The notes below the pieces were generated by a model. That model had not been told where the DNA came from. It searched no databases and saw only the letters and a program-made list of their open reading frames with translations. Both the position numbers and the translations under genes were made by a program. This document shows positions 1 through 11,305 of a DNA stretch of 64,000 nucleotides, one piece after another (within the stretch, counting starts at the first letter, position 1; every line of letters begins with the position of its first letter). The DNA is from Apoda limacodes (taxonomy: Eukaryota > Arthropoda > Insecta > Lepidoptera > Limacodidae). Where the stretch lies: NCBI GenBank assembly GCA_946406115.1, contig OX291562.1, positions 3,130,001 to 3,194,000 on the forward strand, written 5' to 3'.

Positions 1-83
1 TATTTGTTGGTTGGTAGTAAAGATAGAGATAGAGAAAGATTGAAATTTTTCATCTTTGGAAGAAGAACAACACGCAAAATATA

Positions 84-165
84 AATCATAGACTACGGTG
101 ATAGCCTTTTTATACCACAAAGGTGGCAAACAAGCTTGCGGTCCATCTTAGTAGTACAAAAAATC
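84..165 (-). repeat. LINE 3'-end repeat fragment
   Basis: This is a diverged minus-strand copy of the 'gcaagcgtcc' repeat that recurs across the window. The motif 'ggtggcaaacaagcttgcgg' is visible and a poly(A)-like run follows. From the copy at 45.7 kb I infer that the family is the untranslated 3' end of a LINE. Confidence 0.6.
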
Positions 166-385
166 CTAAAAAAAAAAAAGAGCCAATGCCTATTAAAAGG
201 CCTATCCACGTGCGCAAAAGTAAAATTTATCATCCCACGGTTCAATATATGGAGGAGCTACTTACCCTAATAAACTCTACCTGTGGCGATTCATAAAAGA
301 CATTTTTTGTAAATTATCATCAGGATCTACCAATAGACGGCAGAATTATAAGCCGACGAATATATGAATATGACGAATATATAAA

Positions 386-425
386 AGTTCCGTTTTTTGC
401 CATTTGGCTACGGAACCCTAAAACT
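386..425 (-). repeat. Fragment of the 'ggttccgtac' repeat
   Basis: The stretch has a 'ccgttttttgcc' core and ends 'cggaaccctaaaa', the terminal part of the repeat that is complete at 56.87 kb. Confidence 0.45.
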
Positions 426-429
426 AATG

Positions 430-1885
430 ATACGAGACAAAGTATACAAATACATTATGTCATTAATAAATCTTAAAGCTAATACGCTAGTTTATGCAAT
501 ATACGAGTCAGTATGATATTTGAGTAAGACAAAGGATTTTGTCAAATCTTTGTTACAATCTGCACTTTGTAAAAGCTCTTTTCAACCTCGCTCTTGTTCC
601 TAATTGCGAGGTCGTAACTAAAACGTGGCTCTGCAATACGGATATGTGAGTGAGAGGCTTTTCTTCCAGAACTTGGCGCTGAGCCAATATGTTAAGCACT
701 ATAACATGAACTGAATCCTGACAACTGCCATTGGTTTGAATGATCATTGTTTAAGTTATAAATCAGGAAGTGTCAATGAAAGGTTGGAAACACAACTATG
801 GCAAAAAATAACCAACCCACAATGCTAGGTTTAATGCAAATTAATTTACGGTACATGCGACATGACTGTGGTATAAATTGCCTTTATCCAAAATAAAGCT
901 AAGTCTATCAATAGTTTCATAAATCAAATTAATACTAACTTCAGCGAACTTGTTTAATAAACTTACTGTATGAAGGTATCTTAGCAAATATATATTAATT
1001 TGTGTATTATATAATACATATTTATGTATAAATTTAGTATTGTATTTAATGTACCTATTTATTTCACTTGTCTATTATCAACAATTAAAATATTCTCCAT
1101 GTAAATGTTAATATGAATTAACTTAATACATCACCTACATTTTCTGTATGTTTTTTATTTTCTATCTACCTAAAAGTTCTCTAGTAGAAATTGCTCATAA
1201 GTGATAAGACCGCCTAATTGTTTTTAATGTAAGATTGGTTATTAATTTTAATTTTATATCTAAAAGTATATACCTATCTATCTACACACTAATATTTCAA
1301 AATCATTACAGAAAGGTATAGAAACTAAGCATTCTGTCAATTTGTTTATGACTAAGGTTGCACTCAGCCTGTCCGCATACACTGTTGTGTACCGTTGCTA
1401 TCTTAACCACACCTCACACACGGTGCGTGCATCGGACCGCACCCTAGTAGCATAGTACTGTGTCAACTCTGTGGTCGATTCTTACTCTAAAAAAAAAAAA
1501 CTATGTCTATGTGATAATTTACATTTAGAAATAAAGTAATACGCATATTGGTGTTAACTCTTGAATCTTTTTCATTCTAGGATAATCATTATTTCTATCA
1601 TCATCATGAATACTTAAGAAATACAAAACAATATATTACAAATATTACCTACCCTTCACACCTTGGTGCAGTATGTTTCCCACACAGAGGTTTACGGCAC
1701 ATGCCAAAGATACCTTTGTTTTACGGACCTACCCCCTTGGACAGGAGGCACATCTTTTTTTAGCCATTGGACCAGGACTTGCTTCAACTAAAGGTTGCTA
1801 TTTTTGTAAATTCCTCGAAAATTAATCGATTTTCAGACTACTCACCTACGACAGGGAAGATAATTAATTTTATATACTCATTTAG
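430..1885. other. AT-rich non-coding stretch
   Basis: No open frame with recognisable protein features and no clear repeat structure were seen here. The sequence is low-complexity A+T with short poly(A) tracts. A short C-rich patch at about 1370-1450 has no feature I recognise. Confidence 0.5.
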
Positions 1886-1887
1886 AT

Positions 1888-2090
1888 CCTGTCCCTATTT
1901 CTTGTTACTACTCACAGACTCAGCTGCTCAGTTGTAATTTAGGGCTCCCTTAGGTCCCCTTAGAGGATAGTAGGACAGGAAGACGTAGTCCATGTAGATA
2001 CAGCAACTATTATTTAAAGGTAAGCAATATCATACCTGATATGGTTTTAATTTGGGTTTAGCTTTTATTTACCTGTCACTAAGAAAGAAA
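1888..2090 (+). repeat. Dispersed repeat, copy 1 of 2
   Basis: This block shares an extended stretch with 38175-38365. Both contain 'cctgtccctatt', then 'gtaatttagggctccctta', then 'gtccatgtag' and a 'ggttttaat' tail. I do not recognise the family. Confidence 0.7.
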
Positions 2091-2118
2091 AAAACACTGT
2101 TGAGCATTTAATTATACT

Positions 2119-2195
2119 CCTGGTGTTGCAAGCGTTCATAGGCTACGGTAACCGCTTACCAGCAGGCGGACCGTAAGCTTGTTTGCCAATTTAGA
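2119..2195 (+). repeat. LINE 3'-end repeat fragment
   Basis: The sequence runs from 'ctggtgttgcaagcg' through 'gaccgtaagcttgtttgcc', the plus-strand form of the window-wide LINE 3'-end repeat. Neither coding end nor poly(A) is retained. Confidence 0.75.
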
Positions 2196-2947
2196 ATTAT
2201 GAAACAGATAATTTAGGCTAAGGTCAAAGAATCAGGGTGGCTTTACATATAACCCATAGGCCGTAATTGTTCAACAAGTGGTAAAAAAGGGGGTAGAATA
2301 ATATACCCACTTTGCCAGTTCTTAGCGAAGTATACTAGTAAGTCAGGATTAGGCAAGGTGTCGACGATACTGGCACCCCTTAGTTTTAAGGTTTTATTAT
2401 ATAAACTTAAGGACAGTTTTTGTATATTTTTGACATGATAGTTGTCACCTGTTGTTCGTCTCCAGTTATTGTGTGATTGACAAATATTATATTGGATGGG
2501 ATTTATGGAACAATTTTGCGTTTAGTTTCTTGTGGTCGACACAAGGAAAAGTGTATCAATTTATCATACAAAAATGTTCTACTTTACATCACTTTCCCAA
2601 TACGATAGGAACTTTTACTAAAGCCTACTACTATCTACTACCTAGACTACTATCTAGACTACTGATGTATAAGTTTACTTTACGATTACTGAATAATAAA
2701 AATATATTTCTTTATATAACCTAACAAACTTTGTATCATAAATTCCACCAACTACTTAGGTACAATAAAGCGAAGCCCGACGTGAGCCAGATTCGAACAA
2801 TGCTCTGTAGACATTGGTCCAATGTGTTACGAATTTACCAAAAACTTCGTTCTACGGATTCCCTTTTTATTGCATGTGACTGATTTATGACGTCAGAGGT
2901 TGGAACATGGGTTTTTATACGATTGTTATTGGCAGGATTATGAACTC

Positions 2948-3097
2948 GATAAGTCAAAAAATAAAGAAAACTTTTTAACAAGCTTTTTACTTGTTAATAA
3001 AATGAACTTAAAAGTTTAAATCTTATCAGAATTCTTATTAACAAGTAAAAATGCTTGTTTTTTTTTAAATAAAGTTTTCTTTATTTTTTGACTTATC
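2948..3097. repeat. Palindromic MITE-like element
   Basis: The left arm (2948-3000) begins 'gataagtcaaaaaataaag'. The right arm (3035-3097) is its reverse complement apart from a short insertion and a few changes. The arms flank a loop of about 34 nt. No convincing target duplication is visible. The form suggests a foldback MITE; the superfamily is unknown. Confidence 0.7.
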
Positions 3098-3160
3098 ATA
3101 TTTGTCACATTCATAACAAATGGATTTTGGATTTTCCCAAATCTGATGAGATTGCATATG

Positions 3161-3520
3161 GATAATTTATCTAGGACGAAAGTACTCATCAAAACGAATC
3201 AAACTCGGTTACGTCGTTTTATTGTGGAGATCCTATGGCCAACTTCCAGCTTTATCATCAGACCCTGGATACTATCTACAGACAAAGTACTCGTCAAGAC
3301 GAATCATGCAAGCCTAAGCTCAATAGGGAAATGCCGTTTTATAACGGAGTTCCTGTGGCCACCTTCCAGCTCTACCATCAGACCCTAAATACCATCTAAA
3401 GACAAAGTACTCGTCACGGCAAATAAAACGAGTCCAAGTTGCGTCGTTTTATTACAGAATTCATAAGAAATAACTACACTAAAAAATATAACACCTTTCA
3501 GTTCCATCATCAGATCCGGT
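3161..3520 (+). repeat. Tandem repeat, about 120 bp x 3
   Basis: Three successive units share 'aaagtactcgtcaa', 'gtcgttttatt' and 'ccttccagctctaccatcag'. The third unit is interrupted by extra sequence before 'cagttccatcatcagat'. The short open frame across the first two units follows from the repeats and resembles no known protein. Confidence 0.65.
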
Positions 3521-3737
3521 CTATGTCATCATAATATTGCATTGCCACGCAATATACATATGCGTGCAAAATTTCAGCTCAATCGGAAACCGGGAAGTAT
3601 GTGAAAGTCAACTTGCAAGATTTCATTACAGACAGACAACGGACAAGTAAAAGTAAATAAAAGCTTGTATAATAAAAAAGATTCAAGAAATTCTTCAAAA
3701 TCTGTTGAAATATTCCCTGATATGTTATCATAGTTCG

Positions 3738-3785
3738 GTGGTGGTCGAGGGGTTTAATTTGACTTCACGTCCCAAGTGGCAGCCC
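3738..3785 (+). repeat. tRNA-derived SINE head fragment
   Basis: The segment contains 'ggtggtcgaggggttt' and 'cttcacgtcccaagtggc', the A-box part of the SINE that is complete at 24381-24682. The B box and body are missing. Confidence 0.6.
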
Positions 3786-4620
3786 AACTAGCAAATCTTA
3801 GCTGTATATCGGTTATAGGAACGTTTCCTGGGTGCAAAATGGTGTTCATGATTGGTCGTATTAGAATATTAGAAACGTTTCTACAACGCGGAAAGGGCCC
3901 CTGATTTAGAACGTTTCAGTGATAGTTATTGTATTGCAGCTACGCTTGGGGCTAATTGGATACATATTTGTTATATATGCGTTGTTCTTATGACTTTTCG
4001 GTAATATATTAGGGAATTTTAAACACTGGTATCACTATGAAGTGATAAAACGGCCACGCGAACATTGTTATACAACCATTGAGTGTTAATGTAGTGGTTG
4101 CTATTCCTTTCTATTACAAATTTAATTACTGTTGTGTCGACAATCTATAAATTTCGAAGTTTGGAGCCAAAAATAATTGCTAAGTTATTATTTGTTTAAT
4201 GTTAATGCTTTTGTGTTCTGTAAAGAGTAATATTATTGTTATAAATGGTTCAATATCACTTGCGCTTGCATTTTTATTGATATTCTAGTAGTATATTAAT
4301 GGTGTTTTTTGCATGCCCCTCCTTAATTCATTAATATTTTGGGCAAATAAATATAAATTATTTAGCAAATATTTTTAAGACATTGATATATAACTGAATA
4401 GATTTGCGGTTCCTCATATACAACCAATTTACAACATCTCGCAGCCATAATAAATTTTAGGTCCTGTAAATCCTGTAAAGTGAAGCAATATGTGACTTTT
4501 TAGTGATAAATAGGAAACAACAAAGTTGTTATGTTACTCGTGATATCTAAGCCTTGTAAATACGTTTTTACAACTTTTGAGTGTTAATTAAGTTCCAATT
4601 AGGACGATTTTAGAGCAGTT

Positions 4621-4652
4621 GTTGACGGGATGTTGACGGGGTTTGACGGGAT
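4621..4652 (+). repeat. 11-bp tandem repeat x 3
   Basis: Three adjoining units read 'gttgacgggat', 'gttgacggggt' and 'ttgacgggat'. The array is very short and lies in unrecognised AT-rich sequence. Confidence 0.6.
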
Positions 4653-5051
4653 CGGCTTTAACGCAAATTTGTTGTAAATTTATTATAACGGGAGCTGCTG
4701 TATTACGGTTTAGCAGTGATAGTGATTATTTAAACACCAGTGTTCTATTAGTTATTTAGGAGCCATAATAGTGTGGTTCCGTTTTATACCGGTACCATGA
4801 AAGCCTTATATACAACATAGTAGCTCGATAACGACTGTTGTGAGTGCCTATTTACAACAGTGCTATCGGCGTTACACAAAGTGGCAGAGAAAACGTTTAT
4901 ATGATAGGTTAATGTCACAATTTTGCTGTAAAGCCTTATACAGCTAAAACGCTTTAAGAAATACATATATATGACCAGCAGTCACAAGCGTCACTTCTGT
5001 ATGACTTTGATATTTCTTTTATCGCATTTTTGCTAGTTGGGAGAGATGTGT

Positions 5052-5275
5052 TCCAATGAGTCATTTCTTCATTTCTCAAGTACACTGAGTTATTTATTCA
5101 CACCACCGGCTTTTTCGGTAAAAGAAACATCGTGAGGAAACCTACATACGTCAAGAAAAAAAAAAGTCGAATGTGAAGTCAACAATCCGCACTGAGCCCG
5201 CGTGTAGACTATGGCCCAAATCACCTCGCTTATGAGGGTAGGCCGTGCCCCAAAAGTCGGGAACTTCTGAAGGCT
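5052..5275 (+). repeat. tRNA-derived SINE body, head missing
   Basis: The sequence follows the body of the SINE at 24.4 kb: 'ccaatgagtc', 'tctcaagtacactga', 'catcgtgaggaaacct', 'caatccgcactga' and 'gaaggctggcga'. The tRNA-like head is absent or unrecognisable, so the copy is 5' truncated or replaced. Confidence 0.75.
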
Positions 5276-5289
5276 GGCGAGAATGTTAT

Positions 5290-6185
5290 CATATTAATTA
5301 TATAACTTTATAATAAAAAGTAAATTGTGTCTCGGATTTTTAAATCCATAAATAATACAATTATAAATGCTAAAGTTTTGTATGTTTGTTTGTTTGTTTG
5401 CGTGTCTATTAGCTTAGTGTAGATAGCTTTAATCTGAGATTATAATAGTAAACGCTTTTTTTCAAGAAGGACATCATAAACAGACAGACGGTAGTGTGAC
5501 AGCGATAGAGATCCTTTTTATTCTGGAAAACTTAAAAACGGTAATAATCTTTTAAGATCAATAGTTCTTATAGTTTATTTTGGTTTTTATAAAATATTTT
5601 TCCAGTTATTAATCTAAATAATTTTACTATGGTAGTCACATTTAATTTATTATATTTATAAATTTTATCAGAGATCTTCGTTTCCAAAACGTTTTTTTGT
5701 TCGTTGAACTTTGCTGATGGCAGACATTAATTTGACCATTGCGTGATGTTCTCTGTTTATTGCTACAGTGTGGGAGAAATGCAAAATTACCGAATTTTCT
5801 TATTTATGAATACCTGTGTACAATTCGAGTGAAGATTGTACATGGTATTGAAGTTTATAGGTTTTTACGAAATATTATGCTACATAAAGACAATCACAGT
5901 GTTTAGTTTTGCTAAGTTTTATTAAATTGTGTTGTTGAGTTCCGTTGAGATGAATCCGAATCATGTTCAAATTCAATACAACTTTTAAATACCGGAGAAG
6001 ATGTGATAGTAGTTAATATAATATGGGGTAAATTAATGTAGATCATTAGGCTACGGTTTCTCACTAACAAAGGAAGGTTATAGGCTGTATAACTACACGC
6101 TACTCTTTCTTACTTTCTTTTTTACATTACTATTACAGCACGAAAAGCTTACAAGCCAATTGCCTAAACATATTCGTACACCGTA
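5290..6185. other. AT-rich non-coding stretch
   Basis: There is no recognisable gene or repeat apart from a short 'tttgtttgtttg' simple repeat near 5385. Confidence 0.45.
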
Positions 6186-6188
6186 GTA

Positions 6189-6293
6189 CGTAGCGCTCTG
6201 TATCGTTGTCTCGTAGCACACTGTGCCGTAGTCTCGTAGCACACCGTGTCGTAGCCTCGTAACATTCTGTGTCGTAGCCTCGTAGCAGTGTAG
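6189..6293 (+). repeat. 23-bp minisatellite, 4.6 units
   Basis: Units start at 6189, 6212, 6235 and 6258, with a partial unit at 6281. Each has the form 'cgtagcacactgtgccgtag' plus three bases. The array ends about 30 bp upstream of retrotransposon copy A. Confidence 0.85.
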
Positions 6294-6421
6294 CAGAAAT
6301 TTGTGTTCGTCAACTAACTAAACTCCCCGCCAACCGTCCTCCAGCGCTAATTGACGCAACCAAATCAAAGGAGACAGACAAACTTCTGTCTGCTCTCCCT
6401 GGGCCCGTCTCAGTCACGGGT

Positions 6422-6727
6422 ATGCCCTACCCCGCCCCTCTCATATCCCATGACATCCCGCGTTCAGCGCCTCTCGCGCAAACGCGCCTTCCCCCCCCCC
6501 CCCCGCGCCCCTCTCTCGCGCTGCCCCGCAACGCCGCTCAGACGGCCGAGCAGCAGCACTTCGGCATTCTCGCCGAGATTTCTTGGGCCTGCCTAGACCA
6601 GCCAGCCTATTTTGAGATCATGTACGCCGAATACGTACAGATCACCGATCTCAATCAAATGCTCAGCTTCATGGCTAAGCATCGCGACTTCTTCGCCGCC
6701 CTCCGCAGGGTGGCCCCAAAACCTTAA
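6422..6727 (+). pseudogene. ORF1 (gag-like) C-terminal part, copy A
   Basis: This is the last part of ORF1, ending at the TAA at 6725-6727. From residue 50 onward it matches the ORF1 end of copy E; the C terminus reads MAKHRDFFAALRRVAPKP. The N-terminal 45 residues are low-complexity Pro/Ala/Arg encoded over a run of C. The zinc knuckles lie upstream and are missing here. In this family ORF1 is an RNA-binding nucleocapsid-like protein. The listed start codon is arbitrary because the copy is truncated. Confidence 0.7.
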
Positions 6728-6735
6728 AAACCAAA

Positions 6736-8291
6736 ATGCATTGCAGAACCGCGCGCGAAAAACCCCGGTCCGTCTCCTTAGGCATCCATAAGCCAGGCAA
6801 AGCTCGTACCGAGCCGTCTTCCTATCGCCCTATAAGTTTACTAAAGGCCCTTGGTAAACTCTATGAACGCCTCCTTCTCGCTCGCCTACGGAACGCTATA
6901 GTCTCCAGAGGCATTTTAATAGACGAACAGTTCGGTTTCCGTGCCAAACGCTCATGCGTCCATCAAGTCCTCCCCATAACGGAACATATTCTTACTGGCT
7001 TCCAACCAGCGTTAGGTAAGACCCGCCACACGTTCGCTGCTTCTTCGATGTAGCGAAAGCTTTCGACAAAGTCTGGCACAACGGTTTAATTTTTAAACTG
7101 TACAACTTTCAGTTGCCAGATCGTCTCGTGCTCATCATACGAGACTATTTGTTGAATCGTGGTTTTCGCTACAAAGTTGAAGGCACTCTCTCTTCCCCCC
7201 GTCCCATAGAAGCAGGAGTCCCGCAAGGGTCCGTGCTCGCCCCCATCTTGTACCTTCTGTACACTAACGACATCCCTAAAACGATAGGTACCCATCTAGC
7301 CCTCTTTGCGGACGATACCGCTCTCTATACCACCGATAGGCAAGTGAGTCGAATCACTAAGAGACTCCAACCCGCTATCACCGCCCTACGCGAATGGTTT
7401 CGGAAATGGAGAATCGAGGTGAATCCCGACAAAAGCTCTGCCGTCCTCTTTACCGTAGGCTGCCCTCCGCGGCCACCTCCCCTTTCTCTCTTCGGTCGTG
7501 CCATTCTCTGGCAAAATAAGACCAAATATCTCGGTGTGACCATGGATAGTCGTTTGAACTTCCACGCTCACACCAAAATAGTCAGAGACTATTTGTCAGG
7601 GACGCTTTTGTCCTCGGTCGTCTTTATACCATGATAGGCAAGTACAGTAAGATGTCGCTTAGAAATAAGCTAAATCTTTACACAACTTGCATCCGCCCCA
7701 TACTAGCTTATGCTAGCGTAGTCTTTACGTTATCCAAGCGCAATCTCCACAAACTCCAGACCCTCCAAAACCGCTTTCTCAGAGCGGCCTCTGGAGCCTC
7801 TTGGTACGTCCACAATGCAGGACCTACACAGAGACTTCGAACTCCCCACGATTCCCCAATATTTCAAAGACTTGGAAGTCCGCTTTTTCGAGCGTACGCA
7901 AAATCACCCGAATCGATTAATTGTGCAATCCACGACGTATCATCCCCCCGATCGACCCGGGCACGGTCGTAAAACTATAGTTAGGCGGCCTCGGCACGTA
8001 CTAACGGCCCCAGATGACGATCTCGCTGTCCGGATAGCGAGATTAGTCTCTACGACCTCCCCGAATAGGGCCTCCCTCCAAACACGACGCCGACGTCCCC
8101 GGGTTCGTCGGCGCCTACAAGGATACACGAGGTATCAAAGAGTGCCGGGGCGCTTCTCGCCCCCACTCAATCGCAACCGTACCCGCGTAACGGGGAACTC
8201 CCCTCCTGGCGGTTCGAGACTCACGCCGGTCAAAGGGACGCCCCCGAGAGCGACAACCCAAGCCGAGGCTTCCCCCGCGGGGAGCCCTTGA
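6736..8291 (+). pseudogene. ORF2 (reverse transcriptase) without endonuclease, copy A
   Basis: The frame begins at the native ORF2 start (6736), eight bases after the ORF1 stop. After about 16 residues it jumps in frame into the reverse transcriptase: SLG is followed directly by IHKPGKARTEPSSYRP. The junction lies in 'taggc' (6779-6783). A frameshift near 7040 precedes the palm domain, which shows AKAFDKVW, AGVPQGSVLAP and the catalytic LFADD. A second frameshift near 7590 leads into the C-terminal region, which is Arg-rich. The intact family member would copy its own RNA at a nick made by its endonuclease. This copy cannot make a complete protein. Confidence 0.85.
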
Positions 8292-8372
8292 GCGTTGGGC
8301 GCTATATGGGCAGAGGCTCCTTCAGAGTCTCGCCCCAAAAAGCCCGGTGAAGCAGTAATGGTTGCAACAGCC

Positions 8373-8388
8373 AACTGCATAGACAGTT
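8373..8388 (+). other. 3'-terminal stem-loop of the Jockey family
   Basis: AACTG and CAGTT form a 5-bp stem around 'catagA', two bases before the 'gaaaa' poly(A) start. The same stem occurs at 20865-20880 and at 15095-15110 on the minus strand, with a changed loop. It could be the RNA feature recognised by the reverse transcriptase; that role is inferred. Confidence 0.55.
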
Positions 8389-8405
8389 CAGAAAAAAAAA
8401 AAAAA

Positions 8406-9409
8406 CTGTCATACTGTAGCATATTTTCTGCAAGTAATTGACGCAAAATAGATATGTTTTGAATTTCGCATGAATCTATTAATTTTATCCTATTTTTAAA
8501 AAGCTATAACTCATTTAGTTCTAATTTCCTTAATTTTTAATTTTTGTTAGAGCAATTTAATTAATGGAAGAGCGCAGACGCTACGGGGAGGAAATTCGGT
8601 AATTTGCTAATAGATTTCGGTTGCTTGCAGGTCAGGTAGATGCTGCATCAGCATTCAATTAGATACAGTTAGTTAAGTAATATTAAGTTAATCTCATAAA
8701 AATATTCATTTAAAGCATGATGGTCCGTGCTTAGGTTGGGGGTCCGAAGCCGTTACTTTAATCATTTGAATCCCCAAATTAGCTTAGTTAACTTAGTCAC
8801 TGGTTAATATATTCATTTTTTCCCGTACATTTTATCTACACGACTGTAAATAAAATATTTGTAAGATACAAACGGACATAACACAACTGTGAGGTATCTT
8901 AGATTACATGCGAAACCTTAATGTTGCTTATACTACTTGACTTTTAGCAAACTGTGATTGTCTATATTATATTTCTCCAGGACACTGTAAGTGTGATGTT
9001 TTATTGTTATTATTACGAGTATCATCACATTTATTGTTATTACCAGACTAATGGCAGAATGGAGCTAGTTATTTTTCGCTAACGGCCTGAACGACTAACG
9101 GATGGACACCTAAAATAACTTTGTAACAATACGAATTGGGTTAATATTATAGAATGTAATAATAATTAATTATTTTTCTGTAAAAAAATAAAGATGTCAG
9201 TTCTGTTGTCCTACTCTTTTTTTCTCATTTCTAATTTTGTTACAAATTAGTTCTGTCATAATTAGTGAATAAGATAGTTTGGCCAAAAGTGTAGAATTGG
9301 AACTGTATACCTACATCAATTGCTGTGTTGTTAATGTAAATGAAAATTAACAAAATGTCATAACTAATTACAGAACAATGCTCTATCTATAGGTTACCAT
9401 AAAAACAAA
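8406..9409. other. AT-rich non-coding stretch
   Basis: I saw no gene and no clear repeat between copy A and the 400-bp MITE. Confidence 0.45.
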
Positions 9410-9417
9410 TTAAACAC

Positions 9418-9817
9418 GGTGTCGGTCTCGTGTCCCCCCTGATGGTTCCCCTGGGGGAGACATCAGGATTTTAAAAATTTACAGATTGAAAGACAGACAG
9501 ACACCGATACTTTATGATATTAGTATTACTATGGATGTATGGGTACAGACCAATCGCAAATTTCCTCTTTTTTAAAGTTGGTTAATTTTTAGTTTTGATT
9601 AATAATATCTCTTATATGTATACCTACAGATCATTCGCGAATTTCCTCCTTTTTTAAAGTTGGTAAAAATATGAATATGTCAGGGGGGATAAGAGTCCCT
9701 TAAATAGTATTAGAAAGAAAGTTCCGTTGTCCCCCCAGCCTAGGGGAGACAACAGTACTTTTAAAATCCTGATGTCTCCCCCAGGGGAACCATCAGGGGG
9801 GACACGAGACCGACACC
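9418..9817. mobile_element. 400-bp MITE with 59-bp perfect TIRs
   Basis: The terminal inverted repeats are identical over 59 bp (9418-9476 and 9759-9817) and start 'ggtgtcggtctcgtgtcccc'. A perfect 8-bp duplication, TTAAACAC, flanks the element at 9410-9417 and 9818-9825. Each TIR folds on itself: CCTGATG (9438-9444) pairs with CATCAGG (9461-9467), with a TTCCCC/GGGGGA inner stem. Inside is a diverged direct repeat ending 'ttttttaaagttggt' (about 9545-9584 and 9625-9666). No transposase is present, so mobilisation would be in trans. An 8-bp TSD fits hAT or P-type elements; a TTAA target is an alternative reading. Confidence 0.9.
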
Positions 9818-9825
9818 TTAAACAC

Positions 9826-11160
9826 CACAGATGTTATAACTGGTATATCTGTTCATCATTAGGTTTTGATATTTTACTTTTTAGTCCTTTTTGAAGTCGC
9901 TTTAATTTTAAATACAGCCCTTTTAAAATGATTAAAATTATAATGTTGCTACGCCCATCATTGTTACGGAGCTGGAGGTGCACTAACAAGCACCCCTTAT
10001 GAGTACTCACGACAGAGCTACAAGAACCTCACACGGCGATGAGAGAGTTCTTGGACAATGCCTCACAATGCACTCGCAGAAACACAACCTGTCGTCCTTG
10101 TTTACTGTGAGAACTTATCCTTGCTTTTATTCCACATTAGGTTTGTGAAAATTGTTTAAAATGATTAAAATAATTTCCTTCACACGAGATAACATTGTTA
10201 AATTGATACATTTTATAACACACCCTGTTTATTCTTACTTGTCTTATTTCGTAAACGCAAAATGAAGTTAACTATGATTTAAGCTTTAAGAGGCTTAGAG
10301 TACTCCGTGACAGTAAAAACAAGGATGACGCGATATGTAACTAAGCGTGTGTGAGTAGTGCAGCTACATCGCAATTCACTGATTTTTTCATTGAAATACA
10401 TGAAAAAAATGTATAATTTATTACACATGATTGTTATCAAAAAACGTTTTCTCAGGATCTAAAGTACTATCACTGCTATGTATTAACAAAGTTGTAAGCT
10501 AATAGCACATAGGACATTGGAGATTTCTTTGCCAAAATTAAAAACAGTGAAGAGTTGTGACTTTATGATTTTTTCTATAGAACAAAAGTTCATTGATTGG
10601 ATCATGATATAGTCCGAAAAACTCCACTGTGACATACGGACTCAAGAACCAATGGACCAGTTTGTCTTGTGACTATATCAATCGATACGCCACGTCATGA
10701 CTTGGAACCGAAAAGAGTTTAAGCAAATTCGGTATAGCGGTTTGTTTTTAGAAACACAAAAAATATTCTTAAAAGAAGTTGCTCGTGCGGAACTTGCTAC
10801 AGAACTATTTTTTTTTTGTATTATGTTCAGTACAATATTATACGGTTGTTCCGTCATCATCAGATATAATGGTAAAAAATACCATTTATTTTAGTTAATT
10901 ACAATTTACAAATATTTGTTCACAGATTCCAAAATAAAGCTGTATTTCAAAAACTAATATAAAATCTCGAACACATGAATTATTGCAGACAAATAAAATT
11001 GAAAATGAGATTGTTCCCAACTTCGAAAACAGGTGTAGAAAATTGTCGTGTCCGGGCGAAAGGTTAACGGAAACATTTCACAAATGTTTTTGTTTTTTAT
11101 CTGTTCTGTCACACCTGGACTGGGTTAGCGCGTACTTTGTTAATCGCACTTTTGTTATAC
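9826..11160. other. AT-rich non-coding stretch
   Basis: No recognisable gene is present. Short frames around 10.7-10.9 kb overlap on both strands and lack any protein-like pattern. Confidence 0.45.
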
Positions 11161-11169
11161 TAATATTAA

Positions 11170-11305
11170 AAGCTCGTGGTCCGGCTAAATTTGGCTATCG
11201 GAAACCTAATGCAAAGTTAAGCAACATCGGGCGTCGTGGTAATTGGATGGGTGACTGCTTTGTGACTCATTTTATTTTAGCTCCTCCGTGCTTCGAAGTC
11301 GTTAA
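11170..11305 (+). repeat. 5S rRNA-derived repeat fragment
   Basis: The segment 11211-11260 resembles the 3' two thirds of 5S rRNA. It contains 'aaagttaagcaacatcgggc' and then 'ggatgggtgactgc'. These are the A-box and C-box parts of the 5S internal promoter. The rest of the gene is diverged or missing, so it is not a functional 5S gene. The form suits a 5S-headed SINE or a similar lepidopteran repeat. Confidence 0.65.

Larger units (their letters stand above)
6324..8405 (+). mobile_element. Jockey-type non-LTR retrotransposon, copy A
   Basis: The copy is 5' truncated within ORF1 and continues through ORF2 and the 3' UTR to a 14-nt poly(A) at 8392-8405. It is far more GC-rich than its surroundings. 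Compared with copy E it lacks the whole endonuclease and the start of the reverse transcriptase. It also has a small deletion near its 5' edge, after 'ccccgccaac'. No clear target-site duplication was found, so the 5' boundary is uncertain by about 20 bp. Confidence 0.85.

Noticed and set aside
3146..3388. 80-codon open frame
   Set aside because: It lies over tandem repeat units, and its internal repetition comes from the DNA repeat. No protein pattern is recognisable.
11170..11305. Functional 5S rRNA gene
   Set aside because: The 5' third is not recognisable and the closing stem is missing.
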